NCBI GenBank assembly: GCA_019112735.1 | Contig: DXIS01000008.1 | Location: forward strand, 37,485-101,484 | Direction: 5' to 3' | From: Candidatus Mediterraneibacter guildfordensis | GTDB lineage: Bacteria; Bacillota; Clostridia; Lachnospirales; Lachnospiraceae | Length of the DNA: 64,000 nt | In this document: positions 16,484-24,776 of the stretch, one piece after another | How positions within the stretch are numbered: position 1 is the first letter of the stretch | How the letters are laid out: every line of letters starts with the position of its first letter | The notes under the pieces: model-generated | Told to the model about the DNA's origin: nothing | The model's input: only the letters and a program-made list of their open reading frames with translations | Databases searched by the model: none | Translations under genes and position numbers: made by a program

Positions 16484-17355
16484 AGAAAAAGAATCAGACA
16501 ACTCGCACAAACAGATATATATTGATCGGACTGTCTGTTTTCTGTGCATTTATGATGGTACTTTCGTCGTTTTCTGATAAGGCGGCCGGTCCGTTCAGAA
16601 TAGTGGCAAATGTTACGGTTGTGCCTCTCCAGCAGGGGATCAACCATATCGGAGGCTGGCTTGGCGATATGAAAGATAATTTTTCGACGCTTCAGCAGCT
16701 TCAGGAGGAAAACAGCAGGCTGAAGGACCAGGTTGATGCGCTTACGACCGAGAATAATTATCTTCTGGAGGAAAGCTACGAATATGAGCGCCTGCAGGAA
16801 CTCTATGAGCTGGACCAGAATTACGCGGAATATGAGAAGACTGCCGCTCATGTCATAGGAAAGGATTCGGGAAACTGGTTTAATACTTTTATGATCGATA
16901 AAGGCAGAAAAGACGGGATCGAGAAAGATATGAACGTCCTTGCCGGAAGCGGGCTTGTGGGGATCGTGACTGAGGTAGGGCCTACATGGTCAAAAGTCAG
17001 ATCCATCATTGATGATTCTACGAATGTCAGCGGTATGGTCCTGTCCACCTCAGACACCTGTATCATAAGCGGGGATCTGTCTCTGATGAGCACCGGACAG
17101 ATCGCATTTGATCAGATGGAGAACAATGACAATGTGGTAGCTGTGGGAGACCAGATCGTTACTTCCTACATCAGTGATAAATATCTCCAGGGCATCCTGA
17201 TCGGGTCTGTCAGCGAGATAAATGTTGATTCCAATAACCTGACCCGTTCGGGTTATATCACTCCGGCGGTTGATTTCAGAAATATCCAGGAAGTTCTTGT
17301 GATCACGACGACCAAAGCAGAACTTACCGGTGAAAATGAGACAGGAGAACAGTAA
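16480..17355 (+). CDS. mreC: Rod shape-determining protein MreC
   Basis: The 291-residue protein has a short basic N-terminus, one membrane segment (about residues 14-31), a coiled coil (about 65-110, LQQLQEENSRLKDQVDALTTEN) and the beta-rich extracytoplasmic domain (VIGKDSGNWFNTFMIDKG, GLVGIVTEVG). MreC links MreB filaments to the PBP2/RodA synthase. The ATG at 16480 overlaps the mreB stop as ATGA and follows AGGTGG; the ORF track's GTG three codons earlier is less likely. Confidence 0.94.
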   Translation: MKKKNQTTRTNRYILIGLSVFCAFMMVLSSFSDKAAGPFRIVANVTVVPLQQGINHIGGWLGDMKDNFSTLQQLQEENSRLKDQVDALTTENNYLLEESYEYERLQELYELDQNYAEYEKTAAHVIGKDSGNWFNTFMIDKGRKDGIEKDMNVLAGSGLVGIVTEVGPTWSKVRSIIDDSTNVSGMVLSTSDTCIISGDLSLMSTGQIAFDQMENNDNVVAVGDQIVTSYISDKYLQGILIGSVSEINVDSNNLTRSGYITPAVDFRNIQEVLVITTTKAELTGENETGEQ

Positions 17356-17358
17356 TAT

Positions 17359-17892
17359 ATGAGATCCATAAAGATCAGACGGATCATCGTGACCGCGGTG
17401 ATCCTTCTTGCCGCATATCTGCTGCAGACAGCAGTCTTCCCTGCGCTTGAGATCGCAGGTGTTAAACCGAATTTCATGCTTATTGTGACAGCGTCTTTCG
17501 GATTCATGAGGGGTTCGAGAGAGGGGATGCTGGTCGGGTTTGTGTCCGGGCTTCTGATCGATATCCAGTCCGGGGATATGATCGGTTTCTATGCGCTTAT
17601 TTACCTGGCTGCAGGATATGTGAACGGGATATTTGAACAGATTTACTTTGATGAGGATATTAAACTTCCGCTGTTTCTCATCGCGGGAACGGATCTTCTG
17701 TACGGTGTGGCGATTTATTTTCTGACGTTCCTGCTCAGAAGTGATTTTAATTTTCTGTATTATCTGAACCGGATCATTATTCCGGAAACGATTTATACGA
17801 TTGTGATTACGCTTGTTGCTTATCCTCTGCTGCTGTATATCAATCAGCGTCTTGAAGAGGAAGAAAAAAGGAGTGGAAGCAGATTTGTTTAG
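17359..17892 (+). CDS. mreD: Rod shape-determining protein MreD
   Basis: The 177-residue integral membrane protein has about five hydrophobic segments and matches MreD in length, order and the motif PNFMLIVTASFGFMRGSREGMLVGFVSGLLIDI. It works with MreC at the elongasome. It starts three bases after mreC, and its end overlaps the likely start of the PBP2 gene. Confidence 0.93.
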   Translation: MRSIKIRRIIVTAVILLAAYLLQTAVFPALEIAGVKPNFMLIVTASFGFMRGSREGMLVGFVSGLLIDIQSGDMIGFYALIYLAAGYVNGIFEQIYFDEDIKLPLFLIAGTDLLYGVAIYFLTFLLRSDFNFLYYLNRIIIPETIYTIVITLVAYPLLLYINQRLEEEEKRSGSRFV

Positions 17893-20758
17893 AGAGATTA
17901 TTGACAGGATCAAAGAAGCGGCTGAGTATGTAATGAAGTCCAGATTAATGGTGCTGATCCTGGTATTCTGTATGACATCGACCGTGCTGATCGGCAGGCT
18001 GTTTTACCTTCAGATCGTCAGGGGCGAAGACTATCTGGAGAATTATGAACTTCAGATCAGGAGGACCGATTCAACCGCGGGGACCAGAGGAAATATTTAT
18101 GACAGGAACGGAAATGTCCTGGCGTACAATGAACTGGCGTATGCGGTGACGATCAAGGACACCATGCCGGCGGATACGGATACAGATGAGTATAATGAGA
18201 TCCTGAACAGCACGCTGGACCAGGTCCTTGAACTGGTAGAGAAAAACGGAGATTCAGTGATCGACAGTTTTGGCATTATCCTGAACTCGGCGGGAGAGTA
18301 TGAGTACGCCGAGACAAATGAAACGAGGAAACTCCGGTTTATAGCGGACGTGTACGGGCAGGCCTACGTGGACGACCTGACTCCGGCGCAGAGGAATCAG
18401 TCGGCCGCTAATCTGATACACTATCTGTGCGAGAAACGATACGGACTTAACGATGATCAAGATGATCCGGACTATGATCCGGCTTATATCCTGAAAATGA
18501 TCAATATGCGTTACGCCATGGGGCTTAACGGATACCAGCAGTACAGATCCACCACACTTGCATCGGATGTGAGCAGGGAGACTGCTGCGGCCGTTATGGA
18601 GAACCAGGACTCTCTGGCGGGCGTGGATGTGGAAGAAACATCCCTGCGCCGCTACGTGGACGGTGAGTATTTTTCTTCGATCATCGGATATACGGGCCTC
18701 ATGTCACAGGACGAGTATGACGCGCTGGACGAGGATGAAAAAGAAAAGTATTCCCGTTCCGATATCGTAGGAAAATGGGGGATCGAGCAGGTCTGCGACA
18801 GTACGCTCCAGGGAGAGAAAGGACAGTCCGTATACTATGTCGACAACCTTGGAAAAGTGACGGATACGATCAGTTCGACCGAACCGAAGGCCGGAAATGA
18901 CGTATATCTTACAATTGATAAAGATCTGCAGATCAGTGCCTATAAACTTCTGGAAGAGAAGATCGCAGGCATCCTGCTCAGCAAACTGACGGATACATTA
19001 AACTACGATCCGGCGGATGCCGGTGATGCGAGCGAAATCCTGATCCCGGTCAGTGATGCTTATCATGCATTTATCGCGAACAGCGTGATCGACATGAAGC
19101 ATTTCGCCAGTGAAGACGCGAAAACGGCAGAGAAAGCGGTTTATGCAGTGTTTACTGACAAACGAAAGAGTGTGACGGACCAGATCACAGATCAGCTCCA
19201 GGATCCTGGCGCGCCGGCATATAAGGATCTCTCCGAGGAGATGCAGGCTTATATGACCTACATTTACAGGCAGGTCCTGGTGGAAAAAACAGGGATCGTC
19301 ATCTCTGACGCTGTGGACGCGACGGATGAAACGCTGCTTGCATGGACCCAGGATGGAACGATCAGCCTTCATGCATTCCTCAACTATGCCATTTCACAGA
19401 ACTGGATCGATACGGCGATACTCGGGGACAGCACGTATTCAAGTTCCGAGGAGATTTATCAGGAACTGGTGGATTATCTGCAGGAATATTTGAACAGTGA
19501 CAGTGATTTCGACAAACTTCTCTATGAATATCTTATAAAATCAGGGAGTATCACCGGCGGCCAGATATGTGCGATCGTATATGAGCAGGGTGTGCTTCCG
19601 ATGGAGGAGGACAAGTATAACGGGCTCCTGGACGGATCCGTGGATGCGTTCGGCTGGCTCTACAATAAAATAGACACTCTTCAGATCACGCCCGGCCAGC
19701 TTGCCCTTGAACCCTGTTCCGGCGGGATCGTTGTAACGGATCCGAATACCGGCGATGTACTTGCCTGTGTATCTTATCCGGGATATGACAATAACCGTCT
19801 GGCTAACACGATGGATTCCGCATATTATAATCAGCTGGCAACCGGTACGGCCCGCGCATTTTATAACCGGGCGACCCAGGAGAAAACCGCTCCCGGATCC
19901 ACGTATAAAATGATATCTTCGGCGGCGGGGCTTGAAGAAGGCGTGATCGACGCAAACAGCCAGATCTATTGCAACGGTGAATTTACAACTGTAACACCGA
20001 GCCCGAAGTGCTGGATCTATCCGGGCGGACATGGCTCGCTTGACGTAGTGGGCGCGATCGAAAACTCCTGCAACGTATTTTACTATAATGTGGGATATGA
20101 TCTCAGCATTGATGCAGACGGGAACTATGACAGTACGCTTGGAACGGACCGCCTTGCAAAATATGCGGAAATGTTCGGCCTCGGCGAGAAATCCGGTCTG
20201 GAGATCGATGAGGCATCCCCGGAGATTTCGGATGAATATTCGATCCAGTCAGCGATCGGCCAGGGCACGAATAACTATACGGTCAGCCAGTTGAACCGCT
20301 ATGTTACAGCGATCGCGAACAGAGGCACCGTGTACGATCTGACGCTGATCGATAAAACGACAGATTCCAGCGGAAACCTTCTAAGAGATAATGAGGCGGA
20401 AGTCGTGCGGACGATCGATGAACTGGATACGTCTACATGGGACCTGCTGCAGGAAGGTATGGAGCGGATGATCACAAGCAACTATTCCGTATTTGCCGGA
20501 CTGGAATTCTCTATGGCGGGGAAGACCGGTACAGCGCAGCATAATGAACTGCATGCCGAGCATGTGCTGTTCGTCGGATATGCACCGGCGGATTCTCCGG
20601 AAGTATCGATCGCTGCACGTATTCCTTACGGCTATAATTCAGGATATGCGTCGCAGGTTGCCAGAGATGTCCTCAGGATCTATTTTGATCCGGAACTCAA
20701 GGATGAGCTGATCACGGGACATGCGGCGGAACTCGGCAGCGGAATCGCGGGAGACTGA
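17885..20758 (+). CDS. mrdA: Penicillin-binding protein 2 (elongasome transpeptidase) with a large insert
   Basis: This class B PBP of about 957 residues has one N-terminal membrane segment (LMVLILVFCMTSTVLIG), a pedestal domain (RGNIYDRNGNVLAYN) and a transpeptidase domain with S672-T-Y-K, S728-C-N and K880-T-G. It crosslinks peptidoglycan during elongation together with RodA. Typical PBP2 proteins have 600-700 residues; the excess is a helical, acidic segment at about residues 355-610, between TIDKDLQISAYKLL and GGIVVTDPNTGDVLA. I chose TTG at 17885, 11 bases after AAAGGAG; GTG at 17873 is possible. Confidence 0.92.
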   Translation: MFREIIDRIKEAAEYVMKSRLMVLILVFCMTSTVLIGRLFYLQIVRGEDYLENYELQIRRTDSTAGTRGNIYDRNGNVLAYNELAYAVTIKDTMPADTDTDEYNEILNSTLDQVLELVEKNGDSVIDSFGIILNSAGEYEYAETNETRKLRFIADVYGQAYVDDLTPAQRNQSAANLIHYLCEKRYGLNDDQDDPDYDPAYILKMINMRYAMGLNGYQQYRSTTLASDVSRETAAAVMENQDSLAGVDVEETSLRRYVDGEYFSSIIGYTGLMSQDEYDALDEDEKEKYSRSDIVGKWGIEQVCDSTLQGEKGQSVYYVDNLGKVTDTISSTEPKAGNDVYLTIDKDLQISAYKLLEEKIAGILLSKLTDTLNYDPADAGDASEILIPVSDAYHAFIANSVIDMKHFASEDAKTAEKAVYAVFTDKRKSVTDQITDQLQDPGAPAYKDLSEEMQAYMTYIYRQVLVEKTGIVISDAVDATDETLLAWTQDGTISLHAFLNYAISQNWIDTAILGDSTYSSSEEIYQELVDYLQEYLNSDSDFDKLLYEYLIKSGSITGGQICAIVYEQGVLPMEEDKYNGLLDGSVDAFGWLYNKIDTLQITPGQLALEPCSGGIVVTDPNTGDVLACVSYPGYDNNRLANTMDSAYYNQLATGTARAFYNRATQEKTAPGSTYKMISSAAGLEEGVIDANSQIYCNGEFTTVTPSPKCWIYPGGHGSLDVVGAIENSCNVFYYNVGYDLSIDADGNYDSTLGTDRLAKYAEMFGLGEKSGLEIDEASPEISDEYSIQSAIGQGTNNYTVSQLNRYVTAIANRGTVYDLTLIDKTTDSSGNLLRDNEAEVVRTIDELDTSTWDLLQEGMERMITSNYSVFAGLEFSMAGKTGTAQHNELHAEHVLFVGYAPADSPEVSIAARIPYGYNSGYASQVARDVLRIYFDPELKDELITGHAAELGSGIAGD

Positions 20759-20810
20759 TGCCCAGGGTGATACAGATCAAATGACAGGTCTATAACAGGA
20801 GGAACAGATT

Positions 20811-21617
20811 ATGGGTGAAGTGATCGTCATTACATCGGGAAAAGGCGGCGTCGGCAAGACGACGACCACGGCGAATATCGGGGCCGGACTTTCCGGTCTC
20901 GGGAAAAATGTCATGGTGATCGATACGGATCTCGGACTTCGCAATCTCGATGTAGTGCTGGGAATGGAAAACCGCATCGTATATAACATAGTGGATGTTA
21001 TAGAAGGAAACTGCAGGCTGAAACAGGCTCTGATCAGGGATAAACGTTATCCCGGGCTCTGCCTGCTGCCGTCTGCGCAGACACGCGATAAGACCAGTGT
21101 ATCACCGGAACAGATGAAGAAATTGATCAGTGAGATCCGGGATGATTATGATTTTATTCTTCTGGACTGCCCGGCGGGGATCGAGCAGGGCTTTCAGAAT
21201 GCGATCGCCGGCGCCGACCGCTCCATCGTCGTGACGACGCCGGAAGTGTCTGCCATCCGGGACGCCGACCGGATCATCGGCCTTCTGGAAGCGTCCGGCA
21301 TCCGCAGGAATGAACTGATCGTCAACCGGCTGCGTATTGATATGGTAAAACGCGGCGACATGATGTCCGTAGATGATGTGACGGAGATCCTTGCGGTCGA
21401 TCTTCTCGGTGTGATCCCGGATGATGAACAGGTGGTCATTGCCACGAATCAGGGAGAAATGGTCACAGGAGGGGATTCCCCGGCCGGGCGTTCTTATATG
21501 AACATCTGCCGGAGGCTTACCGGAGAGGAGATCCCGATGGAAGATTATATGAAGCACGAGGGGATCCTGGAGAAGATATCCGGATTCTTCCGCCGTAATC
21601 AGGAGGCAGCCGGATGA
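20811..21617 (+). CDS. minD: Septum site-determining protein MinD
   Basis: The 268-residue ParA/MinD-type ATPase has the deviant Walker A GKGGVGKTTT at residues 10-19, switch motif IDTDLGLRNLDVVLGME and Walker B FILLDCPAGIEQG. The C-terminal helix (ILEKISGFFRR) fits an amphipathic membrane-targeting sequence. MinD positions the division inhibitor away from mid-cell. The ATG follows AGGAGGAACAGATT. It is coupled to minE and embedded among elongation genes. Confidence 0.97.
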   Translation: MGEVIVITSGKGGVGKTTTTANIGAGLSGLGKNVMVIDTDLGLRNLDVVLGMENRIVYNIVDVIEGNCRLKQALIRDKRYPGLCLLPSAQTRDKTSVSPEQMKKLISEIRDDYDFILLDCPAGIEQGFQNAIAGADRSIVVTTPEVSAIRDADRIIGLLEASGIRRNELIVNRLRIDMVKRGDMMSVDDVTEILAVDLLGVIPDDEQVVIATNQGEMVTGGDSPAGRSYMNICRRLTGEEIPMEDYMKHEGILEKISGFFRRNQEAAG

Positions 21618-21823
21618 GTGTACAGTCTGTCTTTATCGCAAGAGAACGGCTGAAGAACCTGCTTGTATCCGACAGGGTGCAGTGTACGCCGGACGCCGTG
21701 GAAAGACTGACAAAAGAACTGTATCAGACGGTTTCTAAATATATGGAGATCGAACCGGGACAGATCGATATTGAGATCACCCGGACGGATATACATATAA
21801 AATACATGGGAGAAAATCATTGA
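21614..21823 (+). CDS. minE: Cell division topological specificity factor MinE
   Basis: The 69-residue protein is short for MinE (about 88 residues in E. coli) but keeps the N-terminal anti-MinCD helix (ARERLKNLLVSDRV) and the topological-specificity beta strands (GQIDIEITRTDIHIKYM). It starts with ATGA over the minD stop. No minC is in this cluster, so MinC must be encoded elsewhere or replaced. Confidence 0.92.
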   Translation: MSVQSVFIARERLKNLLVSDRVQCTPDAVERLTKELYQTVSKYMEIEPGQIDIEITRTDIHIKYMGENH

Positions 21824-22953
21824 AAGCTTTTCTGAAAAAACTGAATCTGCATTATCATATAAAAGATTATAAATTCGGACTGGTCATACCGGTTGTTGTA
21901 CTTGCTGTTTTTGGTGTATTCATGGTCTACAGTGCCCGGCCGGAACTGATGACGCGCCAGGTCCTGGGCGTGGCCCTCGGCATTGCCGCCATGGTCGTGA
22001 TCTCGCTGGTTGATTATAATTGGGTGCTGAAGCTGTACTGGCCTCTGTATTTCCTGAACCTTATCCTTCTGGCGGCTCTCTGGATCCCGGGACTCGGTGT
22101 TGTTGCAAACGGGGCAAGACGCTGGCTCAGGATCGGATTCCAGTTTCAGCCGTCGGACCTGACAAAGATCCTGATGATCCTGTTTTTCGCCAGATTCCTT
22201 GCGGACAGGGAGAAGTCGATCAATAATCCGAAAGTGATCCTTCAGGCTGTCGGGCTCATCCTGCCTTCGCTGGCTCTGATCTATGCACAGCCCAACCTGT
22301 CAACAACATTATGTGTGGCGGCTCTTTTCTGCGCACTGATGTTCCTGGGCGGTCTGAGTTATAAATTTGTTGGAACGGTCCTTGCGGTCGCGGTTCCGGC
22401 AATCCTTATTTTTCTTGCCGTCGCCGTGCAGCCGAACCAGCCGTTCCTGCATGACTATCAGCAGGACCGTATCCTTGCATGGCTTGAACCGGAGAAATAT
22501 TCATCGGATGAATCCTACCAGCAGCTGAATTCCGTTATGGCGATCGGTTCCGGACAGCTCTCCGGCAAAGGATATAACAATGATGCTACAACTTCCGTAA
22601 AGAACGGAAATTATGTTGCGGAACCGCAGACGGATTTTATTTTTGCAATAATCGGTGAAGAATTGGGATTTGTGGGTTGTTGTGCGGTCATATTTTTGCT
22701 ATTATTAATTGTGATAAAGTGTATGATGATTGGCTTGAAAGCGAAAGATACAGGAGGGCGGATCATTTGCGGCGGGGTTGCCGCACTGATAGGTGTACAG
22801 AGTTTTATTAATATCGGTGTGGCTACGCTCATCCTTCCGAATACTGGTTTATCACTGCCCTTTGTAAGTTATGGACTGACTTCCGTTGTGTGCTTTTTTA
22901 TGGGGATCGGTTTCGTATTGAATGTCGGCTTACAGCCTAACAAATACCAATAA
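21820..22953 (+). CDS. rodA: Rod shape-determining SEDS glycosyltransferase RodA
   Basis: The 377-residue SEDS protein has about ten hydrophobic segments with family motifs GARRWLRIGFQFQPSDLTKI, QPNLSTTL, YQQLNSVMAIGSGQLSGKGY, EPQTDFIFAIIGEELGFVG and LPFVSYGLTS. It polymerises lipid II with PBP2 during cell elongation; the conserved EPQTDF aspartate is present. The TTG start overlaps the minE stop as TTGA. Its distance from ftsW-type genes and its place next to mreBCD/PBP2 favour RodA over FtsW. Confidence 0.94.
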   Translation: MKAFLKKLNLHYHIKDYKFGLVIPVVVLAVFGVFMVYSARPELMTRQVLGVALGIAAMVVISLVDYNWVLKLYWPLYFLNLILLAALWIPGLGVVANGARRWLRIGFQFQPSDLTKILMILFFARFLADREKSINNPKVILQAVGLILPSLALIYAQPNLSTTLCVAALFCALMFLGGLSYKFVGTVLAVAVPAILIFLAVAVQPNQPFLHDYQQDRILAWLEPEKYSSDESYQQLNSVMAIGSGQLSGKGYNNDATTSVKNGNYVAEPQTDFIFAIIGEELGFVGCCAVIFLLLLIVIKCMMIGLKAKDTGGRIICGGVAALIGVQSFINIGVATLILPNTGLSLPFVSYGLTSVVCFFMGIGFVLNVGLQPNKYQ

Positions 22954-22965
22954 GGAGTGACGATT

Positions 22966-23361
22966 ATGAATATCGGACTGATCGCACACGATGCGAAAAA
23001 GAAACTGATGCAGAATTTCTGCATCGCATACAGGGGGATACTCAGCAAGCATGAACTGTATGCGACAGGGACGACAGGGAATCTTGTAGAGAGCGTGACG
23101 AACCTGAATATCCATAAGTTCCTGGCAGGACATCTTGGCGGAAAACAGCAGCTCGGATCACAGATCGAGAACAACAATATCGATCTGCTCATTTTCTTCA
23201 GGGATCCGCTTGCCCCGAGGCCGCATGAACCGGATGTCAATGACATTGTAAAACTCTGCGATATGTATAATATACCGATCGCTACCAATATTGCCACAGC
23301 TGAAGCGCTGATCCTGGCACTTGACAGAGGAGATCTAGACTGGCGTGAAATCTACAAATAA
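22966..23361 (+). CDS. mgsA: Methylglyoxal synthase
   Basis: The 131-residue enzyme converts dihydroxyacetone phosphate to methylglyoxal and phosphate. Family motifs are GLIAHDAKKKLM, ATGTTGN, GGKQQLG, DLLIFFRDPLAPRPHEPDV and PIATNIATAEALI. I moved the start to the ATG at 22966, eight bases after TAAGGAG. mgsA following rodA is a familiar clostridial arrangement. Confidence 0.96.
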   Translation: MNIGLIAHDAKKKLMQNFCIAYRGILSKHELYATGTTGNLVESVTNLNIHKFLAGHLGGKQQLGSQIENNNIDLLIFFRDPLAPRPHEPDVNDIVKLCDMYNIPIATNIATAEALILALDRGDLDWREIYK

Positions 23362-24391
23362 CAGAAATGTCCGTAAAAGAAGCAGACGGGCCGCGGCGCG
23401 CCGGAAGCGGAGACAGCAGCGGATCCTTGCCGTCGCGCTGAGCTGTCTGGTCGTTCTGGCCGGGGCCGGGACGGCGGCAGGCGCTTTTATCCTGGACCGG
23501 ATGCATGATTATATTGCGGAATACGAATATGAACAATACAACAGTGGTCTCTGGCAGGACGACCTCTTTGCCTCATCATTGTGCGTGACAGGGAGCGGTG
23601 AAGTAAAGCTCGACGGATTTGAACCTGATACAGAGCTGCACTCTGCAGGTCTGTTTGATGTGGGGCAGAGCAGTGTCCTCTGCGGATATAAGCTTTTTGA
23701 TAAGCTTTACCCTGCCAGCACGACAAAGATCATGACGGCTTATGTAACGCTGAAGTACGGCAATCTGGATGATGTAGTGACAGTGAGCGAAAATGCCGTT
23801 GATTTTAACTGGGATGAAGTAACGTGCGGACTCCGCGCCGGTGATACGGTTACGCTGTATGACCTGCTCTGCGGACTGATCCTTCATTCGGGAAATGACT
23901 GCGGGGCGGCGATCGCTGAACATATATCCGGAAGCGTTGAGGCGTTTGCAGAGCTTATGAACCAGGAAGCGTCCGCGCTGGGCGCCACGGGTTCGCATTT
24001 TGTGAATCCCCACGGACTGCATGATGAGGATCATTATACAACGGCCTATGATCTTTACCTTATATTTAATGAATGTATAAAGGATGAGCGTTTCGTGGAT
24101 ATTATCACTATGGATTCTTATACCGGGACGCTGACCGGGGCGGACGGTGCTGAGCGTACCGAAACATGGACGCCCACGAATTTCTACAACAGTGGCCGGC
24201 ATTCCATGCCGGAGGGCATAACCGTCCTTGGCGGAAAGACCGGTACGACGGATCAGGCCGGAAACTGTCTTATCATTTATGATCAGAACAGTGAAGGACA
24301 GCCGTTTATCTCGGTGGTCATGGGGGCGCCGAGCAGAGACGTGCTCTATGAACAGATGGATCAGATGATGATCAGCGGAATCAATGGATAA
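23345..24391 (+). CDS. D-alanyl-D-alanine carboxypeptidase (PBP5/DacF-like)
   Basis: The 348-residue serine peptidase has an Arg/Lys-rich cytosolic N-terminus (RKRSRRAAARRKRRQQR), a membrane anchor at about residues 27-49 and the S11-family catalytic triad of motifs: S125-T-T-K128, S182-G-N and K298-T-G. It would trim the terminal D-Ala from peptidoglycan stem peptides. It lacks an obvious C-terminal amphipathic anchor and appears held by its N-terminal segment. The GTG start lies inside the end of mgsA, 13 bases after GAGGAG, which is long. A terminator follows. Confidence 0.9.
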   Translation: MKSTNNRNVRKRSRRAAARRKRRQQRILAVALSCLVVLAGAGTAAGAFILDRMHDYIAEYEYEQYNSGLWQDDLFASSLCVTGSGEVKLDGFEPDTELHSAGLFDVGQSSVLCGYKLFDKLYPASTTKIMTAYVTLKYGNLDDVVTVSENAVDFNWDEVTCGLRAGDTVTLYDLLCGLILHSGNDCGAAIAEHISGSVEAFAELMNQEASALGATGSHFVNPHGLHDEDHYTTAYDLYLIFNECIKDERFVDIITMDSYTGTLTGADGAERTETWTPTNFYNSGRHSMPEGITVLGGKTGTTDQAGNCLIIYDQNSEGQPFISVVMGAPSRDVLYEQMDQMMISGING

Positions 24392-24437
24392 AAGCCTTCC
24401 GCATCCCGGAAAATAAGGATGCGGAAGGCTTTTTGCT
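24388..24437. terminator. Bidirectional terminator
   Basis: AAAAGCCTTCCGCATCC pairs with GGATGCGGAAGGCTTTTT, a 16-17 bp stem with a short A-rich loop. T-runs flank both sides, so it can end both the + strand carboxypeptidase transcript and the - strand DUF378 transcript. Confidence 0.9.
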
Positions 24438-24448
24438 GTACCGGTACT

Positions 24449-24652
24449 CTATTCAGACATTCCTCTGATCCTTCCGTACAGACTGAGAAGATAGAGTCCG
24501 CACAGGCCGACAAGAGTATAAATGATCCTTGATAGCCAGCTCATATTTCCAAAAAGGAAGGAGACAAGATCGAATCGGAATATCCCGATCAGGAGCCAGT
24601 TTACGGCGCCGATGATCACAAGAGTCAGAGCTGTGTAATCAAACCATTTCAT
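24449..24652 (-). CDS. DUF378 family small membrane protein
   Basis: The 67-residue protein has two hydrophobic segments (about residues 7-25 and 38-58) and the DUF378 (PF04070) pattern ALTLVIIGAVNWLLIGIFRFDLV...SRIIYTLVGLCGLYLL. Its function is unknown. The ATG follows AGGAGGAAATAAC on the minus strand, and it faces the carboxypeptidase gene across a shared terminator. Confidence 0.85.
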   Translation of the reverse strand: MKWFDYTALTLVIIGAVNWLLIGIFRFDLVSFLFGNMSWLSRIIYTLVGLCGLYLLSLYGRIRGMSE

Positions 24653-24701
24653 GTTATTTCCTCCTTTACAGTCTCAATATTTTCAGTATTGCCATAAAAA
24701 C

Positions 24702-24730
24702 TGGAAATATACATATTATCATGTTATACT
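24702..24730 (+). promoter_or_regulatory. Candidate promoter for the HlyD-like/yggS/sepF cluster
   Basis: TGGAAA, a 17-base spacer and TATACT lie 47 bases before the likely TTG start. An alternative -35, TTGCCA, is slightly upstream. Confidence 0.4.
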
Positions 24731-24776
24731 GTTTAAGTTAGGGAGCCTGAATAATTGGCAGGAGGTGTACTCTGGA

